Part shown: positions 38,844 to 48,026 of the stretch, piece after piece
How the letters are laid out: the number at the start of each line of letters is the position of its first letter
Numbering within the stretch: position 1 is the stretch's first letter
Source: an uncultured Pelagibacteraceae bacterium
GTDB taxonomy: Bacteria; Pseudomonadota; Alphaproteobacteria; Pelagibacterales; Pelagibacteraceae
Assembly (NCBI GenBank): GCA_902597175.1
Contig: CACJWN010000005.1
Span: 33,537-97,536 of the forward strand
Direction: 5' to 3'
Length of the DNA: 64,000 nucleotides
Made by a program: the position numbers and the translations under genes
The notes under the pieces: generated by a model
Databases searched by the model: none
What the model was told of the DNA's origin: nothing
The model's input: the letters and a program-made list of their open reading frames with translations, nothing else

Positions 38844-39856
38844 ATTTCTTTATTTTTCCAAGTTGATGGGGTTAATTCATTATCAATTTCAATTTTTATA
38901 TTATAGTCAAAAGTTTTTACGCCTCTTTTTTTAATATATTCAAAAGTTTTTTTTATTCCATCATTCAAAGATACTTTCGTTTTGTAATTTAACAAAGATC
39001 TAGCCTTATCAGCAGAGCAAGTAGCATGCTTTACTTCTTTCGGTCTATCTTTTTTGTAGATTGGATTCAAGTTGACTCCTGTAATATTTGAACAAATTTC
39101 CGCAATTTTATTAATCGTGACAAATTCTTCATCTGGTCCAATATTCACTATTTCTTTGTTAAGATTTTTTTGATCAAGCATCGGGAGTAAACAACTTAAA
39201 CAGTCATCAATGTATGAAAAACATCTAGTTTGCTCGCCATCTCCATAAATTATTGGTGCTTTTCCCTGTAACATGCGGTTGATCATTATTGAAACAACAT
39301 TTCTGAATGGATCGTCATATTTTTGCCTTGGGCCAATAATATTATGCGGAATTGCAATTACCCATTCAATATTATTAAGATCACAAAGATTTTTTAAAAC
39401 TTCCTCAGCTGCGACTTTTGAAATAGCGTATGGATCTACAGGTTTTGGTTTCATAGTTTCAGTAAATGGAGATATTTGATCGCCATATCTTGCCATTGAA
39501 GAGCAAAAAATAATTCTTTTTACTTTCTCGTTAACTGCAGCTGAAAAAATAGAAACTGAAGCTAAATAATTATTTTTTGTAATTTCGAACGGTGAAAAAA
39601 CAGAAAGACCTTCATGTGCAGTAGCTGCACAGTGATATACAACTTCTACATCTTTCATTATCAATTTTACTTTTTCAAAATCACAACAATCTAATTTATG
39701 AAATTCAATATTTTTTGGAACATTATCATCGTAGCCTCCTAACATATTATCTATGCCAATGACTTTATGACCTAAGTCAGCTAATTTTTCACTTAAATGT
39801 GAGCCTAAAAATCCTGCCACGCCCGTTACTAAAATTTTTTTATTTTTTACTGACAT
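38840..39856 (-). CDS. NAD-dependent epimerase/dehydratase (UDP-glucose 4-epimerase-like)
   Basis: ILVTGVAGFLGSHLSEKL Rossmann motif, YAISKVAAE (YxxxK). Confidence 0.88.
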   Translation of the reverse strand: MSVKNKKILVTGVAGFLGSHLSEKLADLGHKVIGIDNMLGGYDDNVPKNIEFHKLDCCDFEKVKLIMKDVEVVYHCAATAHEGLSVFSPFEITKNNYLASVSIFSAAVNEKVKRIIFCSSMARYGDQISPFTETMKPKPVDPYAISKVAAEEVLKNLCDLNNIEWVIAIPHNIIGPRQKYDDPFRNVVSIMINRMLQGKAPIIYGDGEQTRCFSYIDDCLSCLLPMLDQKNLNKEIVNIGPDEEFVTINKIAEICSNITGVNLNPIYKKDRPKEVKHATCSADKARSLLNYKTKVSLNDGIKKTFEYIKKRGVKTFDYNIKIEIDNELTPSTWKNKEI

Positions 39857-39894
39857 AAAAGTTTTATATATAAATTTAAAATTTAAGCAATTAG

Positions 39895-40737
39895 TTATAA
39901 TTTTGGTCTATACCAGGAACTCTTTCCTTTCATGGAATTTAATAATCCTGAAAACCTCTGATAGTAAATTTTTTTTTTTTGTTTATTAAATGTCAGAATA
40001 TAAAAAATATACCTTAATATTGATGTAAGAAATTTTCCGCTTACTTTAAATATCGAAGAAGAATATCCATAATGTTTTTTGTTGAAATAAAAAGTAGACC
40101 ACATCCAATGCCAATTTCTTGATAGCTCCATTTCAAATTCTATAGATTTATTGTGTGATTTTCCTCCTAAATGGTGAATTATAATATTTTTATCCAAGTA
40201 AATTTTTTTACCACTTTTTTTTAATCTTTTACAAAGATCAATTTCCTCTAGATAAATAAAAAAATTCCTATCAAAAAACCCTACATCTTCAAATTCTTTT
40301 ATATTAAGAAACATTGCAAAACCTTTTAATTGAGCAACTTCAAAGATTTGATCTTTGTTCTCATTTAGATCTTTTTTGCTGAATTCATCTTGTTTAGCTG
40401 GTCCAATAATAGCGAAATCTTTTATTTTTTCTGAACTTTTAAAAAAATTATTTATTGTATCTTTCTCTAGTTGTGTATCTGGGTTAAGGATTAAAGCGAA
40501 TTGACTTTTAACTTTTGATAAACCATAATTATTTCCTTTCGCATATCCAAGGTTTTCACCTGTAAGATAACATTGAACATTTGAATATTTTTCCTCAATA
40601 TCTTTTTTAAATTCTGAATTATTTGAGTTTTCAATTATTATTACTTTATAATTTGAGCTTATAGAGTTTAAGCACTGATAAATCTTATCCTCGCTTCTAA
40701 ACGTATTGATTACTACTGTTAATTTAGTATTTATCAT
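39895..40737 (-). CDS. GT2-family glycosyltransferase (rhamnosyltransferase-like)
   Basis: VVINTFRSEDKIYQCLNSI, LNPDTQLEKDTI, YLEEIDLCKRLKKSGKKIYLDKNIIIHHLGG. Confidence 0.88.
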   Translation of the reverse strand: MINTKLTVVINTFRSEDKIYQCLNSISSNYKVIIIENSNNSEFKKDIEEKYSNVQCYLTGENLGYAKGNNYGLSKVKSQFALILNPDTQLEKDTINNFFKSSEKIKDFAIIGPAKQDEFSKKDLNENKDQIFEVAQLKGFAMFLNIKEFEDVGFFDRNFFIYLEEIDLCKRLKKSGKKIYLDKNIIIHHLGGKSHNKSIEFEMELSRNWHWMWSTFYFNKKHYGYSSSIFKVSGKFLTSILRYIFYILTFNKQKKKIYYQRFSGLLNSMKGKSSWYRPKL

Positions 40738-40811
40738 TTTTTTAATTATTGATTTAAATATCTATGTTATTACATTATATATTAAAAAATGTCTCTCAAA
40801 TCTAAATTTTA

Positions 40812-41837
40812 ATGAAAAAAATAGTTGTTACTGGTGGAAACGGTTTTATAGGAAGTAACCTCGTCAATTTCCTTACAAAAAAAAAATATTTTGTTATTAA
40901 CATTGACAAAAACAAATATTCAAAAGGATCTTATTTGCTTAAAAACATGAGTAAAAAATATTATAAGTTTTATAAGCTTGACATTAATAATAAAAAAATT
41001 TTTCATATTTTAAAAAAGTATAAGCCGGTTGCTATTTTCAATCTCGCAGCGGAAACTCATGTTGATAGATCAATAGACGCACCTGGAAATTTTATTTCTT
41101 CTAATATTTTAGGTACATTTAATATTTTAGAACAGTTAAGAAATTATAAAAAAAAAGTTAATAAAAAAATTAAACTTATTCATATTTCTACTGATGAAGT
41201 GTATGGTGATATAAAAAAAGGTGGGAGATCTTCAGAAAAAAGTCCTTATATGCCAAGCTCACCATATTCAGCAAGTAAAGCAAGTTCTGATCACTTAATT
41301 AAATCATATGTTCGTACTTATAATATAAATGCCACGATTTCAAATTGTTGTAATAATTATGGGCCAGGTCAATTCCCAGAAAAATTAATACCAACTTTAA
41401 TATTCAATATCCTTAATAATAAGCCCTTACCAATTTATGGAAAAGGCTTAAACTCAAGAGAATGGATTTATGTTGAAGATCACTGTAGAGGGCTTTTTGA
41501 TATCTTGAGAAAAGGCAAAAGTGGTCAAAGTTATAATATTGGAACAGGATTTAACATAACAAATCTTAATTTAACCAAACTTTTATTAAAAATAGCAAGA
41601 GATAAAAAAATGAAAATTAGTAAAAAAGTTAAAATACAATTTATAAAAGACAGACCAGGACATGATTTTAGATATGCTTTGAATAGTAAAAAAATTTTTA
41701 AAGAATTAAAATGGAAACCAAAAAAAAACTTTGAATCTGGCCTTAATGAAACTCTAAGTTGGTATATTAAAAATTATAGTTTTTTTAATTACTTTTCTAA
41801 AAAAATCTTTTTTAAAAGACTTGGTCTAAAATTATGA
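40812..41837 (+). CDS. rfbB: dTDP-glucose 4,6-dehydratase
   Basis: VVTGGNGFIGSNLVNFL, FNLAAETHVDRSID, STDEVYGD, YSASKASSDHLI, SNCCNNYGPGQFPEKLIP. Confidence 0.95.
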   Translation: MKKIVVTGGNGFIGSNLVNFLTKKKYFVINIDKNKYSKGSYLLKNMSKKYYKFYKLDINNKKIFHILKKYKPVAIFNLAAETHVDRSIDAPGNFISSNILGTFNILEQLRNYKKKVNKKIKLIHISTDEVYGDIKKGGRSSEKSPYMPSSPYSASKASSDHLIKSYVRTYNINATISNCCNNYGPGQFPEKLIPTLIFNILNNKPLPIYGKGLNSREWIYVEDHCRGLFDILRKGKSGQSYNIGTGFNITNLNLTKLLLKIARDKKMKISKKVKIQFIKDRPGHDFRYALNSKKIFKELKWKPKKNFESGLNETLSWYIKNYSFFNYFSKKIFFKRLGLKL

Positions 41838-42703
41838 TAAAAAAAGGAATAATATTAGCTGGCGGTCATGGTACAAGAATGAGCCCTTTAACCAAAGCGG
41901 TGAACAAACAATTATTACCGATTTATGACAAGCCTTTAATTTATTACCCGCTTTCAGTACTTATGTTAGCTGGAATTAAAAATATATTAATAATTGTTAA
42001 CAAAGGTCAATTACCTCAATTTAAAAAAATTCTTCAAGATGGAAAAAGATTTGGTATAAAAATTAGTTACGCTGAACAATTAAAGCCAAAGGGTTTGCCA
42101 GACGCGTTTATTCTTGGCGAAAAATTTATAAAAAATGATAAAGTAGCTTTAATTTTAGGTGATAATTTCTTTTATGGCCAAAGTTTAACTAAAAACTTAA
42201 AAGAATGTGTAAAGTTAAATTCAGGGTGTAAAATTTTAGTGCATCCAGTCAATAAACCAGAGCACTTTGGAATTGCTAAAATCAATGTCAATAGAAAGAT
42301 AACTTCGATTAAAGAAAAGCCTAAAAATTCCAAATCAAATTTAGCAATTACAGGTTTATACTTTTTTGATAATAGTGTAATCAAAATGAGTAAATCCCTC
42401 AAACCATCAAAGAGAAACGAGTTAGAAATAGTGGATTTATTAAATAGATATAGAAAAAAAAACAAATTAAAAGCTGAGTTTTTAGGAAGAGGGGGTGCTT
42501 GGTTAGATACGGGCTCAATTGAAGACTTCCATAATACTTCATCTTTTGTTTCAGCTTTGGAGAACAGACAGGGTTTTAAGATTGCCTGCTTAGAGGAGAT
42601 AGCGCTTAATTATAATTGGATAAACAAAAATGGAATAAAAAAAGCGATTAACTTTTATGGAAATTGTATTTATTCAAATTACCTTAAAAAGCTAATTAAG
42701 TAA
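41834..42703 (+). CDS. rfbA: glucose-1-phosphate thymidylyltransferase
   Basis: GIILAGGHGTRMSPLTKAVNKQLLPIYDKPLIYYPLSVLMLAGI, LGDNFFYG, GRGGAWLDTG. Confidence 0.95.
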   Translation: MIKKGIILAGGHGTRMSPLTKAVNKQLLPIYDKPLIYYPLSVLMLAGIKNILIIVNKGQLPQFKKILQDGKRFGIKISYAEQLKPKGLPDAFILGEKFIKNDKVALILGDNFFYGQSLTKNLKECVKLNSGCKILVHPVNKPEHFGIAKINVNRKITSIKEKPKNSKSNLAITGLYFFDNSVIKMSKSLKPSKRNELEIVDLLNRYRKKNKLKAEFLGRGGAWLDTGSIEDFHNTSSFVSALENRQGFKIACLEEIALNYNWINKNGIKKAINFYGNCIYSNYLKKLIK

Positions 42704-42715
42704 TCTATTTAAAAT

Positions 42716-43417
42716 ATGCTTAAAAATATAGTTGTTACAGGTGGAAGCGGGCGTTTTGCTCAAGAGCTTAAAAAAATTAGGTGTAAATATAATTTTATAT
42801 TTAGAAGTAAAAAACAATTCGATATTCTATCGGTTAGCTCTATTAAAAAAAATATAAAAAATTTTAGGCCTGATTGTATTCTTCATTTAGCAGGGTTATC
42901 AAGACCAATGTCTTTACATAGTAAAAATATTCGAAGAAGTATTGATCTTAATATAATTGGAACAGCTAACTTAGTTAAAGAATGTAGTGAAAAAAATATC
43001 AAAATAATTTTTTTTTCAACAAATTACGTTTACCCTGGAAAGAAAGGTAATTACAAAGAACAAGATGCATTGCTTCCATGGAATAATTATGGGTGGTCAA
43101 AATTAGGTGCTGAGTCTTCTGTACAAATGTATAAAAATTCTTTGGTCGTAAGAGCCTGTATGACTGAAAGACCCTTCACTCATAAATCAGCTTTTAAAGA
43201 TGTAATGTCTAACTTTATATTTCATGACGAATTTGCAAAAATTTTCATAAAAATCATTCATGAAAAAGGTATTATTAATGTGGGAGGAAAAACACAGACA
43301 ATATATAATTTTGCAAAAAAAAATAACAAAAATGTAAAAAAAGCAAGTTCAAAAGGTTTGTTACCTAAAAAAATTTATATGAATTTGAATAAGTTAAATA
43401 AATTAATAAAATTATGA
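42716..43417 (+). CDS. RmlD-like sugar nucleotide reductase (short)
   Basis: VVTGGSGRFAQEL, STNYVYPG, YGWSKLGAE; sits between rfbA and rfbC. Confidence 0.75.
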   Translation: MLKNIVVTGGSGRFAQELKKIRCKYNFIFRSKKQFDILSVSSIKKNIKNFRPDCILHLAGLSRPMSLHSKNIRRSIDLNIIGTANLVKECSEKNIKIIFFSTNYVYPGKKGNYKEQDALLPWNNYGWSKLGAESSVQMYKNSLVVRACMTERPFTHKSAFKDVMSNFIFHDEFAKIFIKIIHEKGIINVGGKTQTIYNFAKKNNKNVKKASSKGLLPKKIYMNLNKLNKLIKL

Positions 43418-43950
43418 AGATAATCAAAACAAAATTTAAAAACTTATTAATTGTAAAACAAAAAAATAATATAGATAGAAGAGGAAATTTAAGAGAAACC
43501 TTTAATCAAAAAATCTTTAAAAAGAAAAATTTTGTTTTCGAGTATTGTACGTCGTCAAAAGCAAAAGCATTAAGAGGATTTCATTTTCAATATAATTTTC
43601 AACAAGCTAAATATGTAAATGTTCTTAAAGGTAAAATACTTGATTGTGTAGTTGATTTAAGGAAAAACTCCAAAACTTTTGGAAAAACTTTTAAAATTAT
43701 ATTGTCTGATAAAAACTGTTTAAGTCTATATATTCCCGAAGGTTTTGCACATGCATTTTATAGTTATGAAAAAATGAATATCGTTTATTATAAATTAACT
43801 AATTACTATATGCCTAAATATGAGAGAGGAATAAATCTTATGGATAAAACCTTAAATATTAAGTGGCCAGGAAAAAGATTCAAAATTTCAAAAAAAGATA
43901 AAAATTTAGGATCTTTCAAAGATTTTTTATCTAACCAAAATTACTTATAG
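43414..43950 (+). CDS. rfbC: dTDP-4-dehydrorhamnose 3,5-epimerase-like
   Basis: LRGFHFQ, VDLRKNSKTFGK, YIPEGFAHAFYS cupin motifs. Confidence 0.88.
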   Translation: MKIIKTKFKNLLIVKQKNNIDRRGNLRETFNQKIFKKKNFVFEYCTSSKAKALRGFHFQYNFQQAKYVNVLKGKILDCVVDLRKNSKTFGKTFKIILSDKNCLSLYIPEGFAHAFYSYEKMNIVYYKLTNYYMPKYERGINLMDKTLNIKWPGKRFKISKKDKNLGSFKDFLSNQNYL

Positions 43951-44750
43951 TCAGATAAATCTTTAACAATAATAGGATATTCTTTGACCCTAAAGTTTTT
44001 ATTAAACCAATAAGATAAAAATCTTTCTGCTAAAAAACCGTAAATTCTCTGTAAACCGTAACCTTTTAATTTATTTATTCCAAAAACTTCTTCACATCTT
44101 TCTAGCCATGGAAAGATAACATCGTAATAGCTTTTTAAAATTTTAGTTTTGCATATAAACATGTTGTGAGGGTTAAAAGAAGTCTCTTTGTTCATAAATT
44201 CTCTAAATGCATTTTTATCTTTTTCATTCAAAAAATTAATTGCTTTGTCTAAATTACCCTCTCCATGAAATAAATCAAAATGAAACTTAAGATTTCTTTT
44301 TTTTTTATTAAAAATTAATGAAGGTCTTTTAAGAAATTTTATGAGATGATTTTTTATAATTTTTGAAAACTTATAATTTTCTACAGAAAATTTATTTCCA
44401 AGTATACAGTCGAAATTATTACTATCAATTTCGCTGATTGATATACTCTGTAAATTTTCAAATGATATGTCTTTTGAATTTATTTTTTTTTTTATGAAAA
44501 ACTTTCGGTATTGGCAAAAACCAATCCACTCGTTTTTAATTTTATCTAAGTAATTTTTCCATAACCAGTAATGAAATGTATATTCACCATAATTTGGATT
44601 TTTCTGAGAAATACTCAAACCGTCTTTATCAGTCAAAAAATCCTTAGAAAATTTCTTCTTTCCTAATCCTACAGGAATATATGATAATCTTTTAATTAAC
44701 TGTTCATGACCTGGCTCAAGAGTTAAACAATAAATTGAAGCTTTTTTCAT
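43941..44750 (-). CDS. DUF4422-type putative glycosyltransferase
   Basis: NPNYGEYTFHYWLWKN...WIGFCQYRKFF and PHNMFICKTKIL pattern. Confidence 0.72.
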   Translation of the reverse strand: MKKASIYCLTLEPGHEQLIKRLSYIPVGLGKKKFSKDFLTDKDGLSISQKNPNYGEYTFHYWLWKNYLDKIKNEWIGFCQYRKFFIKKKINSKDISFENLQSISISEIDSNNFDCILGNKFSVENYKFSKIIKNHLIKFLKRPSLIFNKKKRNLKFHFDLFHGEGNLDKAINFLNEKDKNAFREFMNKETSFNPHNMFICKTKILKSYYDVIFPWLERCEEVFGINKLKGYGLQRIYGFLAERFLSYWFNKNFRVKEYPIIVKDLSDYK

Positions 44751-44756
44751 AAAATT

Positions 44757-44833
44757 TGGTAGCGAGGGGCGGATTCGAACCGCCGACCCCAGGCTTATGA
44801 GTCCTGTGCTCTAACCAACTGAGCTACCTCGCC
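44757..44833 (-). tRNA. tRNA-Met (anticodon CAU)
   Basis: Reverse strand GGCGAGGTAGCTCAGTTGGTTAGAGCACAGGACTCATAAGCCTGGGGTCGGCGGTTCGAATCCGCCCCTCGCTACCA: full cloverleaf, encoded CCA, GGTTCGAATCC T-loop. Confidence 0.97.
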
Positions 44834-44876
44834 AAATAATAAAATTTATTTACTCTATAATCGTTGTATCATCTTC

Positions 44877-46118
44877 TTAGATAAAATCATCAATTTTAAG
44901 TAAATTTTTAATTAAAAAATTTAATTTCTCATTTGATATTTTTTTAGTTGGTAAGCCAACAAAAAAACCTCTATCCTCTATTTCCTGGGAACCTAAAAAT
45001 TTTTCATTTTTTGTCTTTAAATTATATAATTTAATACAAGGTTGATTAAGAAAGTTTCCGCTTATTATTGGCCTAGTTTCAATTTTTTCTTTATTTAGTT
45101 TATTTAAAAAATTTTTTTTTATTTTAATAAACTTTTTGTCTATTAAAATTGGTAAACCAAACCAACTAGGTTTTAAATTTTTAATTGGTTCTATAAAAAT
45201 AAATTGATTTTTCCATTTTTTTGATTTTTTTAAGCTATTAATTATTCTATTTCTATTAGATATCCTTTGACTTTTAAATTTCTCTAGTTTTTTTAACTGG
45301 CTTAGCCCAATAGCTGCAGTTAAATCAAGTGGTCTTAAGTTGAAACCTGAATTTACAAAATTAAAACTTTTGTTATTCTTATTATTTAATCCTCTATCCC
45401 AACCATGTGCTCTCAATGAATGTAAAATTTCATAATCTTCTTTTTTGTTGCATACAATCATTCCACCTTCACCTGAAGTTATTTGATGCGAGGGGTAGAA
45501 AGAGTAAGTTCCAAATCTGCCAAAAGTACCTAGTGATTTGTTTTTGAATTTTGAGCCTAGAGATTCACAAGTATCCTCAACTAAAATAATTTTATTTTTC
45601 TCACAAATATTTGATAATTGCTGCATATTAGACGAATTCCCTAAAATATGTACTGCTAACAACGCTTTTGTTTTTTTATTAATTTTTTTTTTTAAATCTT
45701 CTAAATTTATATTTAATGTCTCTACATCCACATCTACAAATTTTGGTTTTAATCCAGCTTGGATTATTGGCCACAGTGAAGTTGACCAACATAATGAGGG
45801 GATTAAACATTCATCATTCTTTTGTAGTTTATATTTATTTTTTGGATTAATTAGAGCAAAAAAAGCCAATAGATTGGCGGAAGAACCAGAGTTAACCATT
45901 AAAGCATAATTTGAACCTACATATTTAGCAAATTTTTTTTCAAAATTTTTTGTAATTTGAGCCATAGTGATTTTTCCTTTAAGTAATACACTTATGGCTG
46001 ACATTAAATCATTAGCATCAAATGGGTTGTCTATGAGTGGGTACTCTTTGTTATTGTATATTTTATTTTGATTCTTATTGATCAGTTTATATAAAAAATT
46101 TTTTTCAAATGTGTTCAT
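44877..46118 (-). CDS. DegT/DnrJ/EryC1-fold enzyme, RfbH/ColD-like (PLP Lys replaced by His)
   Basis: VNSGSSANLLAF, VEDTCESLGS, and SFYPSHQITSGEGG where aminotransferases carry K (SFHPVKHITTGEGG); His211, codon at 45486-45488. Confidence 0.85.
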   Translation of the reverse strand: MNTFEKNFLYKLINKNQNKIYNNKEYPLIDNPFDANDLMSAISVLLKGKITMAQITKNFEKKFAKYVGSNYALMVNSGSSANLLAFFALINPKNKYKLQKNDECLIPSLCWSTSLWPIIQAGLKPKFVDVDVETLNINLEDLKKKINKKTKALLAVHILGNSSNMQQLSNICEKNKIILVEDTCESLGSKFKNKSLGTFGRFGTYSFYPSHQITSGEGGMIVCNKKEDYEILHSLRAHGWDRGLNNKNNKSFNFVNSGFNLRPLDLTAAIGLSQLKKLEKFKSQRISNRNRIINSLKKSKKWKNQFIFIEPIKNLKPSWFGLPILIDKKFIKIKKNFLNKLNKEKIETRPIISGNFLNQPCIKLYNLKTKNEKFLGSQEIEDRGFFVGLPTKKISNEKLNFLIKNLLKIDDFI

Positions 46119-46123
46119 AAATT

Positions 46124-47104
46124 TTATTTTTTGTTATATATTTTCAAATCGCATTTAATCATTTCTTTTACTAAACTTTTAAATTCAATTTTTGGTTTCC
46201 ATTTTAATTTTTTCCGTATTTTTGATATATCAGCAATCTTAGCTTTACTATCCCCTTTCCTTATCAAAGTTTTATCAATTTCTAAATATTTTTTATAATT
46301 TAAATTTACTTCTTTAAAAGCTAATTTAGCAAAGTATTCTACGCTATGTAGCTTACCTGTGCCAATGACAAAGTCGTCTGGTTTCTTTTGCTGACAAATT
46401 AACCACATTGCATAGACAAAATCCTTTGCATGTCCCCAATCTCTTTTAGCTTTAATATTGCCTAATTTAATTTTTTTTCTTAATCCATTTTTAATTTGCG
46501 CAACAGAGCTAGAAATTTTTCTTAGAACAAAAGATGTGTCTTTTCTAGGAGACTCATGATTAAACAAAATTCCCATGGAAGCGTGTAATCCATTATTATT
46601 TCTTAGAGATTTTAAAAGTTTGTAACTTTTTAACTTTGATAAACCATAGCTAGATGAGGGAGAAAAACGATTATTTTCATTTATTTTTGACTTTGTTCTA
46701 TTTGAATACATTTCAGAAGAACCCGCAAAAAAGAATTTAGTCTTTATATTATTTTTTTTTATCAAATGGAGAATTGTTTTAGTATAGTTAAAGTTTATAT
46801 CTAAGGTTATATTTTTTTTAATTTTTTTAAAATAATCGACGTAACTCTGGGCCGCTAAATGATAAATTTCATCTGGTTTTATTTTTAATAATATTTTTTC
46901 AATTTTTTTTTCATCATGAATACTAACTTTATGCAAAGTTATTCTATTTCTAAAATTTCTTATCCTCCAAAAAGACTTTAAATTTTGAGCGCTAAAGTTA
47001 TTTCTTACAAATCCGTGAACTTTATATTTTTTAATCAATAATAATTCTGACAAATACGAACCATCTTGACCTGTGATGCCAGTTATTAAAGCAGTCTTAC
47101 GCAT
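46124..47104 (-). CDS. GDP-mannose 4,6-dehydratase-like SDR (divergent paralog)
   Basis: TALITGITGQDGSYLSELL, IYHLAAQSYV, SSEMYSN, YGLSKLK, KRDWGHAKDFVYAMW. Confidence 0.85.
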   Translation of the reverse strand: MRKTALITGITGQDGSYLSELLLIKKYKVHGFVRNNFSAQNLKSFWRIRNFRNRITLHKVSIHDEKKIEKILLKIKPDEIYHLAAQSYVDYFKKIKKNITLDINFNYTKTILHLIKKNNIKTKFFFAGSSEMYSNRTKSKINENNRFSPSSSYGLSKLKSYKLLKSLRNNNGLHASMGILFNHESPRKDTSFVLRKISSSVAQIKNGLRKKIKLGNIKAKRDWGHAKDFVYAMWLICQQKKPDDFVIGTGKLHSVEYFAKLAFKEVNLNYKKYLEIDKTLIRKGDSKAKIADISKIRKKLKWKPKIEFKSLVKEMIKCDLKIYNKK

Positions 47105-48013
47105 TTATTTTTCGCTTAAAATTTTAACAAACTTTTCAAAATGTGGTTGATAGTAGAAATCATATGAATTTTTTCCTATAGGTTGTACAACTGGGAATGA
47201 GGGTTCGGCTTCCAATAACCGTGGGACCTTTAATGCTTCAGCCATCGGATATGCTATTGATTGATTTCCAATAAAAAATTTAGATGATTTTATTATTCTT
47301 GCCATTTCTAGAAAGTTTTTACAATTGTAAAACTCTAAATTAGTAACTTCTTTTTTTAAATCAAAAAATTCCTCCTTCATGCCTATGAAAACAAGATCCT
47401 TATAGTTGCTTAAAAATTTATAATTAATAAATTGATTACGATGTCTAAATGTTCTGTGTATTACTATTTTGTCTTTTATAGTATCATGATCTTCAACTTG
47501 CAAATATGGATTACTTAAATCTACTTGTATACCAGTTATTTGAAAATACCATCTAGGAGAGTTGAAACAAATATTAACTGGTAGTACCCTAAACAAGTTA
47601 AAATCAATATCTATTTTTTCACCATTATATTTTTCTACTTTATTAAAATATTTTTGTTCTCTCATTAATGGTAGGAATAAATCTAACATTCTATCATCAA
47701 TGTAATAGCCTTTAGCTGGATGTTTTAGATATTCAACTGGCATTATCTCTTTTGTTTTAATAAAAAAATTACATTTATGAGAAGTAGATAGATGTTTTAT
47801 AACCGGCAAACAATAAATTAAATCTCCCAAATTACCTGAATGTAAAAAATTGAGTTCATTTTTTTTTTCAATTGAATTCTGAATTTCATAAATTATATTT
47901 TCAAATTTTTCTTTAAAAATTTTTTTACTGTCTTCAATCTTATTTAATGATTTTAAATTTAAATATTTTTTTTTATTAAAATATTTGAAATAAAGTTTAC
48001 TGAGCATGTTCAT
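47105..48013 (-). CDS. putative GT9-like glycosyltransferase
   Basis: FLHSGNLGDLIYCLPVIKHL and FIGNQSIAYPMAEAL. Confidence 0.6.
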   Translation of the reverse strand: MNMLSKLYFKYFNKKKYLNLKSLNKIEDSKKIFKEKFENIIYEIQNSIEKKNELNFLHSGNLGDLIYCLPVIKHLSTSHKCNFFIKTKEIMPVEYLKHPAKGYYIDDRMLDLFLPLMREQKYFNKVEKYNGEKIDIDFNLFRVLPVNICFNSPRWYFQITGIQVDLSNPYLQVEDHDTIKDKIVIHRTFRHRNQFINYKFLSNYKDLVFIGMKEEFFDLKKEVTNLEFYNCKNFLEMARIIKSSKFFIGNQSIAYPMAEALKVPRLLEAEPSFPVVQPIGKNSYDFYYQPHFEKFVKILSEK

Positions 48014-48026
48014 AATTTTAATTAAT

